Positions 13,879 through 24,970 of a DNA stretch of 64,000 nucleotides are shown here, piece after piece. The stretch is taken from positions 16,133,649 to 16,197,648 of the forward strand of contig CM022674.1 in assembly GCA_012295275.1 (NCBI GenBank), in the 5' to 3' direction. The notes below the pieces were generated by a model. That model was not told the DNA's origin, searched no databases, and saw only the letters and a list, made by a program, of their open reading frames with translations. Source of the stretch: Chrysomallon squamiferum. Taxonomy: Eukaryota; Mollusca; Gastropoda; Neomphalida; Peltospiridae. A program made the translations under genes and the position numbers. The stretch's first letter is position 1. The number at the start of each line of letters is the position of its first letter.

Positions 13879-15047
13879 TATAATAATAATAATCATAATA
13901 AATATACTACCACTTCTATTACTACTACTACTAGAGAAAACCAACAAAAAATAAAAAATGTCCTGCTCAAGCAAACATAAAGAGAAAAGAAAAGAAAGAA
14001 AGAAAGAAAAGAACAAATCTATAAAAAAAACTCAGAAAAGAAAAGAAAAAAGATATCTTCTAGACAGGACATGAACACATAACTTTCAATATCTTGGAGT
14101 ACATTTGTAGAAAAATATTTTCTAAATGAAACACTTGAATAATAGCTGAACAACTCATCACATATAACTAAAATGATTATTGTTGCTGTTGGTGTTGTTG
14201 TTGTTATTGTTATTGTAGTTTTGTAATTTGCAGAGTTCTTTTCAAGTCTGCCATTAATCACATTTCACCAATTTGAAGAAAACTTCAATACAGTTAATTT
14301 GAATATTTTTAAAGTTTTAGTAAAATAAAAAGAATAATAATAAAAAATAAAATAAAAAAAGAGTTAAAAAAACAACAAATAAAAAAACAAAAAAACAATA
14401 CAAACATACGCAAACAACAACAACAATAAAGCAATTAACTGTTTTATTTTTACTGATGTTCTAATCGAATGATGATGAATTTTAAGTTGTCTCCATAACT
14501 AACCTATTTACCTAGTAACACAGTTATTTATACAAATAATATTATAACACTTGGTACATCACACAACACTCTCATTAAACCTCACTGCAGAGTTATATTT
14601 CTTTACACCTTATTATGTAGCTTACAGTGCACACTATACAGAGTAATCGTTTATATTCAGTATGTAGATAACAAGTTTAGATAATTATTTAATAGTGTCA
14701 GTAATGTTATCTTAATCTAGTGTATTAGTTACACACTCATAACAACATAATTGTGAATACTTTTACCTCAGCTTAAAGTGCAAATGGGGTAATTGTACAT
14801 TAAATGAATTACCTGGTGTTGATGTATTTTAAAAAGAAATGTATGTGTGTGTTTGTATTAAATAAAATCTATATCTATCTATCTGTCTATCTGCCTGTCT
14901 ATCTATATATTTGCCTAGCTATTTGTCTCTTAGTACACAGATATACATATATATTTGTGTTTTTCTATCTTTGTATCTATCTATATAGAGACACAGATGT
15001 AGATTGTTTTTGTATATATATATATATATAAACTATATATATATGTA

Positions 15048-15110
<63 letters not shown>

Positions 15111-16900
15111 ATATTTAAAAATAAATTCTGTAGCATTGTTTGATTCACAGAAATGTAAGAACCCACATATAAGTTGATGCTTGAATGTTATCAGTGATTT
15201 ATGCATTGTTATAGTTTACTTTACATACTTAACCTACATAACTGATCAGCAAATAACTAGACAATTTTTCATATCCTCAGTCTGTTAGGAATTTTTCTGC
15301 TTTCTTCAAAGTAAAAATAATGGAAGATATTGAGCTTTGTATTTTAAAATGTGTAAATTATGTGATTTGAAGAATAAAAAAATGTAAGTAGAAATATGAT
15401 TGTACAAAATTTGTTTTTAGAATTTATATCAGTTGTTATAGAGATATCTTTTGTTAGAAATGTAAAACATACAATATATTCTGAAATTTTAGGTTAGACG
15501 TTTTAGAATATAAATTTAGAGTTTGTCAGATAACAAGCATGACTGTAGCAGCAAATTATTATTTTTTTTAAATATACTAATGAGACTGCCATGTAATTAG
15601 TAATTAATTAATAATTTAAATAAATTTTACAAGACTGTTGGATGACAAGCATCAGTGTAACTGCACAATACACTAATGAGAATGCCATCTAGTTAACAGT
15701 ACTTGATAATTTAAATTTTGTGCAGAAAGGACAGAAAACCACAAGAGCAGTGATATGTTTATTAAGTTTGGTGCTACTCTTAGCTTCTTGTTCATGGCGT
15801 TAATTATCAGATTCTTGTGTTACCTCAGTAGAACACACCTACCATTCTACTACAAACTTCCAGGTGAGATTTTCGGAGTTCTGCATTTAAAATATTCATT
15901 TAGTGACACAAAGAACTGTTCTAAATAGAGTCTGTATTCTTCTGAGTTACATTTTGTAATTATATCTGGCTTCCAATCTTTATTAATAATAAAGTTTAAC
16001 AAATGTACCTTCGTTTTACATTTAATTTTGGTTTTGTAGCTTCCAATCTTAATTAATAATAAAGTAGATTAAAAAATAGAATGCAATTTAAAAGTACCTG
16101 ATCACCAACATTTTTCTATGGTTGCGACATCATTATATATATATATATATATATAAAAGTGTTTAAGAAGTCACATATTTGCTGTTTCAGTTACTGGAAA
16201 AATGAGAGGGTTTTCACACCATTCCCCCAATGATGACATTTATGACAGACGCCTAACAGCCCCATCACTGATGTCTGTTAGGTACCGGGATTATGAACCA
16301 GGATCGAAAGTGTCCAAGAAAAGTCAGCTGCCTGTTTTAGAGAATGCTGTTATGTCTATTGACACGATTAAAATGAGACAGAGGTGAGCTACTGCCATGG
16401 TGAATTTACAAATGCAGATATAGGATTCGTATTTTTATTTCTTTTCTTTTTTTAATTATGTTTTTACATACATACATATATTTTATTTATATTTATTAAT
16501 TAGATTTTTAAGGAAACGTTTTTACATTAAAATTGTAGATTAGTCAAGATTTTCTCACAATCAAATTTTGATCATGCCTTTGCACCATTTTCAACTTGAA
16601 AGCATGAAAGCATAGTACATTCCTTAAGAATGAAAAACATATCTTTATGATGTCACACATATCTTTATGATGTCATACTTGTCATGATTCAGACTGGGAG
16701 GTGGCAGTTTTGGAGACACTCATGTAGCAGAATGGCACGACATGACTGTGGCACTGAAACGATTAACAATTAATATCCATGACAACCAGGTGACTGATGA
16801 CATCATAGAGCTGATGAAGAAAGAAGTTTGGTTTCTCAGGTGAGAGAATAAAAAAGGGAGAGATATGAATAGAGAGAGAGATATGAATAGAGACAGATGT

Positions 16901-16980
<80 letters not shown>

Positions 16981-19128
16981 ACTACATAATAACTTTCAAA
17001 ATTAATAATAACTTCAAAAAGGAATTAATATTCAAAAAGATTCTTTCCCTTGCTTCATACAATTAACTTAGATTTGTTTTCTCTTTTAGTCGCCAACGTC
17101 ATAAAAACATCGTTGGGGTGCTGGGACTGTGCACTGATGGCAGACATCCATGTATCATCACTGAATTTGTGAATGGCAGCTGCATAAAAGATCTTCTTAA
17201 AATGAGAGACTTCAAGCTAATATGGCCGCATCGAGTCAAAATTGTACGTCTGCAAAATAATAAAAATGTATGTCTAGCACCAGGAATAATTAATTTAAAG
17301 TCATTTTTCGAAAATCTAAATAATTGTTTATTCACTACCTAAGCTTAAGTCTATGAAATGAATGTTTAAATAGAGCTGATAACTCTTTGCTAATAATAAA
17401 GTATAAAAGAAGCTGCAATGATGATTTTTTTTTTCTACAAAGAGATATACAAAATAGGTTTTGCCATTTTACAGTGATTTATGTAATCTTCTAAAAACAA
17501 ATTTATCACTGCCTTGACAAATATTATTATTATTTTTTGTTATGCTTTATAACTAACAAATACTGTTTTAAAAATAAATCACAATAAAACAGTAACAGAT
17601 TTTTCTTCCAATAATCCTGATTTATCAGTGATTTATAACAGGTTTCTAAAACTTTTCTGACAGCAGGTTGCAAAATATTACAGTTGTTAACAAGTCAGTG
17701 ATATTTTACACAGAATTGAACTTCAGAACTAAAGACAGCTTTTGTTGGCTGAACACAAAGGTTGTTGAATGTGGCTGTGTTAAATCAAATGTTTGCTGTT
17801 TTATTTTGCAGTGTTCTGATGTAGCTAATGGCATAGCCTTTCTTCATTCGACAAAACCTCCGATCATTCATCGAGATCTCCGCTGTGGAAACCTCTTTCT
17901 TCTCCACAATGATACTGCTAAGGTACCAAAACTAATTATTGTTATTATTATTATTATTATTATTATTTTTTTTTTTTTTTAATCCTGGTTGTTTAAAGAT
18001 ACAGCTACGGTATTGAAATTAATTTTTTTTTTTTATTCTCAATTATTTGAAGATAAAGAATCAATAAACACTAACACATTTTAGTTGTTAGACAGAAGGA
18101 TGTGTAGACTAGAGGTAAAGCTCTCATATGGAATGCATTAATGACTGGTCCCTGTTAGTAGTAACTCTTTTGGGGGCATTTTCCCAATCCAACCAATTCT
18201 GTTTCCAGGTCAGACAGTGCTCTGTTATTGTTGGATCATAGGCCAAGTAGTTTTAGTGAAAGTGCAGATAAAAGATCCCTCGTAATTTATTTCCAGCAAT
18301 TAAATAAAATAAAATAAAATTTTATAAAATTTCAGGTTGCTGATTTTGGACTGACAAAAATGATACAGCCACTAAGACAGAACTGTACAAAGGAAGACTG
18401 CTGCTGTGAGTTTTACCCACAATTACTTGAAACAAAAATGGCAGACATTATTGTTATGAACAAGAGTCAGTAACTGAACAATAAATAGAAATTATTGAAT
18501 TTGTATCAGTCTGTTCCCATTTCTGTGAGAAAAACATGGATCTAGAAGACCAAGATTTTATTTCAAAAGGAAAATAAACTTTTAACTTGGTATTGGTGAA
18601 TCTTTATGTGAATATTTTAATGCAAAATGAGAGATTTAATATAAAAATAAAAATCTTATACATATAATGATTATTTATATAAAGTACTTATAATGATAAT
18701 AAATAAATAAATAAATAAATAAAGAAAGAAAAAATTAAATAAAGAAAATATATTTTTATACTTTACCCATAATGCCTTTTAAGAACTATGGTAGACAATA
18801 TTATGAGTTTTTCTTGGCAGAGTTATCTCCCATTATCAAAGCTGTAGACTGATATAAAACCATTTAAAATGTTCTGTTGTTAATATGTTCTAGTAGTTTA
18901 TTAATATAACTGAATAAGGGTACATATTTGAGCATTAATGTTTGTAAGTATAAATATGAGATTATAACTGCATATGTTAATGTATGTATAGTTTTTGTAT
19001 ACATGTGTATGTGTATATGTGAGTGTGTGTGTGTGTATATATATGTGTGTGTGACTGTCCATTTATGTTTAAGTAGGTGTGTATGTGTTTATATGTATGT
19101 GTGTGTATGTGTGTATGTGTGTGTGGAC

Positions 19129-19159
<31 letters not shown>

Positions 19160-19829
19160 GTCTGTTTCCATTTCTTTATGGAAAACATGGAAGTAGAACA
19201 TATGTGTCTGTGTATGTACGTATGTATATAATCTTAAAATATTCATTTAAAAATAACAATAAAAGAAACATAAAATTTAATCTCAACAGCTATTAAGTTT
19301 TAGAATAGTTACTAAATGGATTGTACAAAGACACAAGTAACTTTACAGGTCGTCGTAACTACAGTGCATGTCCAGCCAACATTTGCTGGACAGCTCCAGA
19401 AATACTGCAGAACCCCACTGTACTCGAGGATGACGCAGTGATCACAACGGCAGCCGATGTTTACTCGTTTGGACTTGTAATGTGGGAGCTGTTTGTCTGT
19501 GAAGACCCATTTGAAGACATTGTCACAGAGGAAGAGGTAATTTGATGTGATTTTTGTGTGTGTGTGTCACTGTGTGTGTGATGATGTGTGTGTGTGTGTG
19601 TGTGGTGTGTGTGTGTGTGTATGTGTGTGTGTGTGTGTTAAGACCTGTTTGAAGAGATCGCCACAGAGGAAGGGGTAGTTTGATGTGATTTGTTTGTGTA
19701 TATGTTTGTGTGTTTGAGTTTGTGTGTGTGTGTGTGTGTGTGTGTTTTTTGTGTGTTTGTGTGTTTGAGTGTGGATGTGTTTGGAAGGAGGAAGAGGTAA
19801 TTTGATACAATTTGTTGTTTGTGTGTGTT

Positions 19830-19915
<86 letters not shown>

Positions 19916-20957
19916 GTGTGTTTGTTTGTGTGTGTGTTAAGACCAGTTTGAAGATACCACCACATAGCAAGATGTAGTGTGATACAATCTGTTATTTGTG
20001 TGTGTATTTGTGTATATATGCTTGAGTGTGCATGTGTGTATTTATGTGTGCAATATATGTGTGGGTGTTAATGTGTCTGCATGTATCTGTGTACAAATGT
20101 ATTTGAGTTGATATATTAATATATTTCTCTGTAAAGGTACTTATATTAGTATCCAAATGCACGTATAAATAAGTTTATTTACATGCACTTGTTTCTGTGT
20201 GTGTGTGAATTCAAGCCGTCTGTGTGTGTGTGTGTGTGCTTGTGAGCGTTGGTGTACAAACACACATTAGTATGTACACACCTGTGATATGTTGATGTGT
20301 GTGTTAAACAACAGCAGTGTGTTTACAGGTGATAGAGCTGGTGAATCGTGGAAGCAGGCCGCGGCTGAACAGTGTAACAAACATGATGCCGCAGTACAAA
20401 GATCTCATGCAGAGTTGCTGGTCACAGCACTCAAAGGACAGGCCAACCATTAAAAAGGTGAGTGATCTCCCCTTAACAGCCCTCCAAGAAAAAAAAAAAA
20501 AAAAAAAAAACCCAAAACATCTAATATTAATTACAATTTAAATATGACTAAGAATAATTGCTCCATCAAAAAAACAAAACAGAACGAAACAAAGCTATAT
20601 ATATCTGTACCTCTCTGTGTATCTTTCTCCCTCTCTAATTAATTAAATAAATAAATCAATTAAAAAAAAAAAAAAAATATAGACAAAAATGAAACAAAAC
20701 AAAGACATTAGAATTAAACAAATGATATATTAATAAATAAAAGTTGTTACTGTACAAATGATGGGCGATATCACACTGCAATCATTTGCCAGTAACTAAC
20801 AGTTATAATATACTTAAATATCTACGTAAATGTCATACACAAAATAACCTGCCACTATTTCTTCCCTTTTTATTTACAGGTTGTTCAGACCTTGAAGAAT
20901 GTACAAAATCAGTCTGGATCATTTCAGAAAATAATTGACAGAAAAATTGAAGCGTGA
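10392..20957 (+). CDS. Single-pass receptor-like protein kinase (TK/TKL type), 13 exons, 544 aa
   Basis: Exons: 10392-10567, 11984-12069, 13306-13409, 13772-13832, 15726-15863, 16191-16383, 16693-16839, 17090-17243, 17812-17922, 18336-18405, 19349-19536, 20329-20457, 20880-20957. All introns are GT-AG, every phase agrees, and the total of 1635 nt is 545 codons including TGA. Residues 1-22 look like a signal peptide. Residues 23-152 are a short ectodomain with seven Cys (36, 76, 99, 130-132, 136) and an N-glycosylation sequon at 140. Residues about 153-176 form the membrane span. The kinase domain runs from about 252 to 525: glycine loop GGGSFG (255-260), VALK lysine 275, HRDLRCGN with Asp375 and Asn380, DFG 393-395, WTAPE ending at Glu431, and a CW...DRP C-lobe motif. 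All catalytic residues are present, so it should be active. Loop and APE regions look tyrosine-kinase-like, while the N-lobe resembles RAF/MLK-type TKL kinases. The ligand is unknown. Likely poly(A) signals are at 21506 and 21886. Confidence 0.88.
11461..11679. repeat. Two (TC)n tracts separated by a duplicated linker
   Basis: TC repeats at 11461-11530 and about 11601-11679 are separated by two copies of a short unit containing TTTAATTAGCCTTGACAAAT. Both lie in intron 1 of the kinase gene. Confidence 0.9.
11984..12069 (+). CDS. Kinase gene exon 2: ectodomain
   Basis: A strong poly-T tract and ATCAG precede the exon. Its frame joins exon 1 to give RYVSSTSKNRNNILLLDC. The donor is AA|GTACTT, one of the weaker sites in the gene. 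Confidence 0.75.
13306..13409 (+). CDS. Kinase gene exon 3: ectodomain
   Basis: Two AGs sit 5 nt apart after the poly-T tract. Use of the first would bring an in-frame TAA. The second (ATAAG|TGC) keeps the frame (MQQRKTIIKLICDATR). Donor GCG|GTATGT. Confidence 0.75.
13772..13832 (+). CDS. Kinase gene exon 4: Cys cluster
   Basis: 61 nt encoding TAELHHLCCCPNGCLPVNIS. It carries four of the seven ectodomain cysteines and an N-x-S sequon. Acceptor TTTATAG, donor TCAG|GTAAAT. Confidence 0.8.
13843..13900. repeat. (AAT)n microsatellite
   Basis: AAT triplets begin about 10 bp after the exon 4 splice donor. Confidence 0.85.
15011..15110. repeat. (TA)n / (TG)n microsatellite
   Basis: TA-TG-TA compound tract in intron 4 of the kinase gene. 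Confidence 0.85.
15726..15863 (+). CDS. Kinase gene exon 5: membrane span
   Basis: Encodes the span around FGATLSFLFMALIIRFLCYL, then a short juxtamembrane stretch. Acceptor TGTGCAG, donor CCAG|GTGAGA. Confidence 0.85.
16191..16383 (+). CDS. Kinase gene exon 6: intracellular juxtamembrane region
   Basis: 63 codons rich in Ser, Arg and Tyr (three Tyr, including DDIYDRR and RYRDYEPG), which could be phosphorylation sites. Acceptor TGTTTCAG, donor AGAG|GTGAGC. Confidence 0.85.
16693..16839 (+). CDS. Kinase gene exon 7: ATP-binding N-lobe
   Basis: Contains the glycine-rich loop LGGGSFGDTHVAEW, the VALKRL lysine, and an alpha-C glutamate candidate in MKKEVWFL. A (GA)n tract lies 60 bp after its donor. 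Confidence 0.9.
16901..16977. repeat. (GA)n microsatellite
   Basis: GA repeats close to the exon 7 donor, in intron 7. Confidence 0.95.
17090..17243 (+). CDS. Kinase gene exon 8: N-lobe to hinge
   Basis: Encodes HKNIVGVLGLCTDG and the hinge ITEFVNGSCIKDLL, both typical of TK/TKL kinases. Donor ATT|GTACGT. Confidence 0.9.
17812..17922 (+). CDS. Kinase gene exon 9: catalytic loop
   Basis: Carries HSTKPPIIHRDLRCGNLFLL with the catalytic Asp and Asn. The HRDLR form is Src-like, where Ser/Thr kinases usually have HRDLK. Confidence 0.93.
18098..18303 (+). mobile_element. Degenerate tRNA-derived SINE of mollusc type
   Basis: The head reads TAGACTAGAGGTAAAGCTCTC, close to a tRNA-like A box. The middle has 'GGTCCCTGTTAGTAG...CCAATCCAACCAATTCTG', and the tail reads GAAAGTGCAGATAAAAGATCCCT. 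This order (tRNA-like head, 'GATCC(A)ACCAAT', '(A)GTGCATATAAAAGATCCCT') is that of SINEs I know to be common in mollusc genomes. It is intronic, in the kinase gene, and well decayed. The family assignment is from memory. Confidence 0.6.
18336..18405 (+). CDS. Kinase gene exon 10: DFG and activation-loop start
   Basis: Starts VADFGLTKMIQPL. 70 nt, donor GCT|GTGAGT. Confidence 0.88.
18989..19165. repeat. TG-rich simple repeat with TA tract
   Basis: Interrupted TG/TA dinucleotides in intron 10. They generate false Cys/Val and His/Thr frames on the two strands. Confidence 0.85.
19349..19536 (+). CDS. Kinase gene exon 11: activation-loop end, APE and helix F
   Basis: Encodes ANICWTAPEIL and AADVYSFGLVMWELFV. 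Its 3' end with the splice donor is echoed several times in the following intron. Confidence 0.93.
19500..20010. repeat. Tandem copies of the exon 11 3' end embedded in TG repeats
   Basis: The sequence 'AAGACCCATTTGAAGA..CACAGAGGAAGAG|GTAATTTGAT' at the exon 11 donor recurs as decayed copies beginning near 19640 and 19938, with a short partial copy near 19785. Long TG tracts lie between them. Spacing is about 140-160 bp. Confidence 0.8.
20329..20457 (+). CDS. Kinase gene exon 12: C-lobe
   Basis: 43 codons with SRPRL, YKDLMQSCW and KDRPTIKK, the usual closing motif of TK/TKL kinase domains. Confidence 0.92.
20880..20957 (+). CDS. Kinase gene exon 13: C-terminus and stop
   Basis: 26 codons including TGA. 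The protein ends soon after the kinase domain (IIDRKIEA), so there is no C-terminal signalling tail. Confidence 0.88.
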   Translation, partial: VVQTLKNVQNQSGSFQKIIDRKIEA

Positions 20958-22080
20958 AGACAAACAAATAATTAACTTTAATGGTAAGGCCAAGCTGAAG
21001 TTCTTGTTCGACATGTTAACAACATGTGGAACTGATTGTAAACACTTTGGACAAAATTGCTGATTAAGAAACTACAGGTTTAAAATTGTTAGTTTAACTT
21101 ACATGGTTGTATTTTGTTTTCTTACTGTTTCGAAATGATTTTTATAAAAGTTGTGAATCAGAACATTTGTTTTTCTTCTTTTATTATAGAAACAATAATA
21201 CACTTTTTTTTTTAATTATTTTATTCTACATTAATTTGCTAAGTGCATTTAACTATTTCTTCAGAAAAGTAGTCTAAAAGCTTTTATTATATTTATTTTT
21301 GGTGATACAAAGAAATAGTCTGCATATTTCCTAATTCTATTTTATTTATTTCATATTTTTTGCTGTCCAATCTTAATTAATAATTAAGTATAACAACATA
21401 ACACAGGGTGTTATAATTGGTTTGAAATACATATTCATTTCTAACATTATTTCATATTATTTTATTGTCATACTTTGTTAGATGCAGTGATAGATGAACC
21501 AAAACAATAAATTAATAACATATAAATATACAGAATGTATGTTTCAGTGTATTCATGTATGAATATATATATACTTTATGTCTGTTTTTATGTGCAAACT
21601 AATATATTTTTTGACTGTTTATTTGTAATTATATGTATCAAATGTTTTGCACCAGCGGGTAAAATCTTTATATAAATTCCTTTGATCAGATGTATATTTA
21701 ATTGGACATGATTTGTTTAATATTGTCATTATACAATTAATTACGATCACTGTATTATGCATTTGTACACAATAATTATTAACATGTATATTATAATACT
21801 ATTACTTTATCAGTGGCTGTGTTATAATATCTGTATGTATTTATACCATTTTAAACAAACAACCTAAAAGCCACAATATTCTTAAAATAAAAGTTTTCTG
21901 TCACACGCAAGATTTATATTACCAAAGATGTTTATAATTACGTGTGATAATTTTGAGTGTACTGGAAATAAGATTATTTTGCTGTCATTTGTTGCAATGT
22001 TCTGCAAGAATTCATTGAACGAAATCAGTGTAATCAGTGAATGGAGTTACATTGAAAATGTTCTTTAGAAAATTACATCA
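20958..22080 (+). other. 3' UTR and downstream flank of the kinase gene
   Basis: AT-rich sequence after the TGA. Poly(A) signals AATAAA occur at 21506-21511 and 21886-21891. I saw no further exon. Confidence 0.5.
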
Positions 22081-22106
22081 TGTGAATCCTCATTTTGTGT
22101 ACAGGT

Positions 22107-22107
22107 C

Positions 22108-22145
<38 letters not shown>

Positions 22146-22146
22146 G

Positions 22147-22208
<62 letters not shown>

Positions 22209-22255
22209 GTATGTATGTATGTATGTATGTATGTATGTATGTATGTATGTGTATG
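22107..22255. repeat. Compound (TG)n(TC)n(ATGT)n microsatellite
   Basis: TG repeats to about 22144, TC repeats to about 22206, then ATGT tetranucleotides. Confidence 0.95.
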
Positions 22256-22659
22256 TGTGTCTGTATATGTGTGTATATGTATCCTTTAGTGCCTATATGT
22301 ATATGTTTGTAAGTATACATGTGTGTCAATACTTGTGCATATCTATGTATGTTTGCCTTCACAAATAACTTGTATCCGTGATTCCAGATACCTATCAATA
22401 TAATATATTCCAAAAAAACCACCATATATATATAATTTATTTTTGAAGAATAACTTTACAGTTGTTATTAAACCTGTTTTTGAATATGTTAAAACAACTC
22501 TTTCTCATTTCTTTATATTTGCAGTATGTATACAAAATCCCACTTAAATTATTTTAATGACTTGTATTGTGTTCATCTTTTCTGTATATGCTCATAAACA
22601 CACACACACACAAGTATACGGACTACAAACATACATACATACATACATACATACATACA

Positions 22660-23242
22660 TACCGTATATACATGTGTACAAGGCGACCTTATGTATAAGT
22701 CGATGTGTATTTTAAGACCAAAAATTGCGTCATTTTAGGTATTACTTGTGTATAAGTCGACTGTAGATTCCAGGCACCGTCACTATTTTTAGACAAGTGT
22801 GACAGTGCTATGAAGGCCTACATTGTACGCCTACTGTAACATAACTTGCACGAGCTGTAACTTGCACGAACATACCATAATAACGTAAATGCATGTATTA
22901 CACGAGCTATAGCCTAAATCATTGCAAGACGCCGTAAGGCATAACGCCGTACTGACGGTTTTCTCGCTTTAAAATGTATTTTTATGTCATTAAACGGAAG
23001 AATATCATGTTTTACATTCATATTTGGTTTTGTTATTTAATTTTTCAAAAATTTTTATACGATAAAATTATATTTTTGAAAAGCTGAAAGACCGCGATTA
23101 TAACATCTCGTAGCAAAAATAGTCAAAATGGCGACTCTTCAGCAACAGCTACAAAAGCATCACCTATGTATAAGTCGACCCCCAAAATATTACCTTAATA
23201 TAGTCTCCCAAAAATTCGACTTATACACAAGTATATACGGTA
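22660..23242. mobile_element. Short DNA transposon (MITE-like) with inverted termini
   Basis: The left end reads CCGTATATACATGTGTACAA and the right end is the complement, GTATATACGG, both next to TA. The unit GTATAAGTCGA recurs near 22696, 22752 and 23169, and inverted near 23218. Total length is about 580 bp. There is no transposase frame, so it is non-autonomous. A TA target duplication would fit Tc1/mariner-like mobilisation, but the family is not certain. It inserted next to an (ATAC)n tract. Confidence 0.7.
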
Positions 23243-24333
23243 CATGCACTTACATACTGCTGTTACTAAAATGTTCTGAAATGAAGAAAGTTGTAATACA
23301 TTTTTATTTGTCTTTTTTTTCAGTTAACATTTGATCATTCAAAATTTGTTATATTTTACATTTGAATATTCAGAAAAAACAAACAAATACGTAATAAATA
23401 TTTTGCTTTTCCGCATTCCTAATTGTTACAAAAGTTACTTTAATTTGTATATTCATAATATATTAGCATAATACTTTAATTTGCACATTCATAATATTTT
23501 AGTATAACAATTGCTTTTATTTCCCTATTCACGACAGATTACTGTTACAATATTTTTACATTAGCAGATTCATAACACATTATTAAACCACTAAAGGGAA
23601 AAAACTGAACTGTGATAAAACTAGATGAAATCCAGGCTTTGTGTTTAGCCATAACACAGTCATTGTGAGTGTTCAGCTTATTCCTAATTTGTTATGATAA
23701 TTATTATTTTACATTTTTGTATTGAAAATAATTATGATTTAACAATTATTTTACATACATGCATTTTAAATTAAATGTAATTTGTTATTATTAATATCAT
23801 TTTTCATTTTCATATAGGTAATAATTATTCTACATTTTAAATTAAATTTGTTATTATAATTAGTATTTTATATTTGCTTATTAATAATAATTATGTTTAA
23901 TAATGATTAATTTTAATTTAAATGTTTGCAATTAATTATCAGTGAAATTAATTTCTAAATTTACTCGAATAGGGTGCCCAGGACAGGCATGATTGAACAT
24001 TGAGAATGAAAAATCATTCCAAACTGTTTGCTCATTATCCTTTTAATAATTTGTCAAATATCTTCGATTTGTTTGTTAACCATTTTAAAAAAAAAAATAA
24101 TAAATCTGTTGTAAATCAGTTAATAATCATGATTTTTGTGAATAAAAAATCTTTTTAACTTTTGAATCAATTGTTACTTGTTTTATTAATAACCAATGGA
24201 AAGAAAGTGAAACTAGTGTAAAATAAAAATATTTATTCACAATAGTTGTGAATTTATTTCAAACAGAGTGAATATATAACTTTTTCTGTGAATTCAGTGT
24301 AAACAATACGACAGCTATATATATGTGTGTGTC

Positions 24334-24371
<38 letters not shown>

Positions 24372-24400
24372 CACACACACACACATTTACTATAATAACA
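23243..24400. other. AT-rich non-coding stretch
   Basis: No gene seen. The part at about 23690-24055 has a second copy at about 40900-41235. A (TA)n tract lies at 24335-24366. Confidence 0.55.
23690..24055. repeat. Segment duplicated at 40.9-41.2 kb
   Basis: Shares AAATTAAATGTAATTTGTTA, GGACAGGCATGATTGAACAT (here) versus GCACAGGCATGATTGATCAT, and TCATTATC(C/T)TTTTAATAATTT with the other copy, in the same order. Confidence 0.75.
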
Positions 24401-24861
24401 CATTTACTTTTCTTCCTACTACTGTGCCCGTTTGTTTATTCCACGTAAAAGTGTTTCAGTAGATAACACGCAATTTTTTTTTTTTTTTTTATGCCTTCTT
24501 AATTTAATTAGAAAAACCCTTACATATGATAGAGTTAAAAGTAAATTTAAAATATTTATTTCATATCAGTTTTACTTTTGAGGTACAACAGTATTATAAT
24601 TTTATTCAACATTGTTGATAACCCACCCATTATGTTTTTGACTTTATCCTCAAATCATCTTTCAGAAACATGACAGACTCACAAAACTGACTGACATTTT
24701 AACCAGCTCTCAGTGATAATGCATTCAGCTAAACCAGTGACCTAGAACAAACTGCTTTTTAGAAGAAAGTACATAAAGAAGATGAAACTTGAGAGATGGA
24801 TGTGTTAGTCACGTGAAATATATTCTGAATGTAGGTAAAACAAATTGTACCAGAACATCAA

Positions 24862-24970
<109 letters not shown>

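Noticed and set aside
19523-19970. His/Thr-rich minus-strand frames up to 132 codons
   Set aside because: Antisense of TG repeats in intron 11 of the kinase gene.
23128-23334. 68-codon frame inside the MITE
   Set aside because: Runs through the right inverted terminus into flanking DNA, so it cannot be an element gene.
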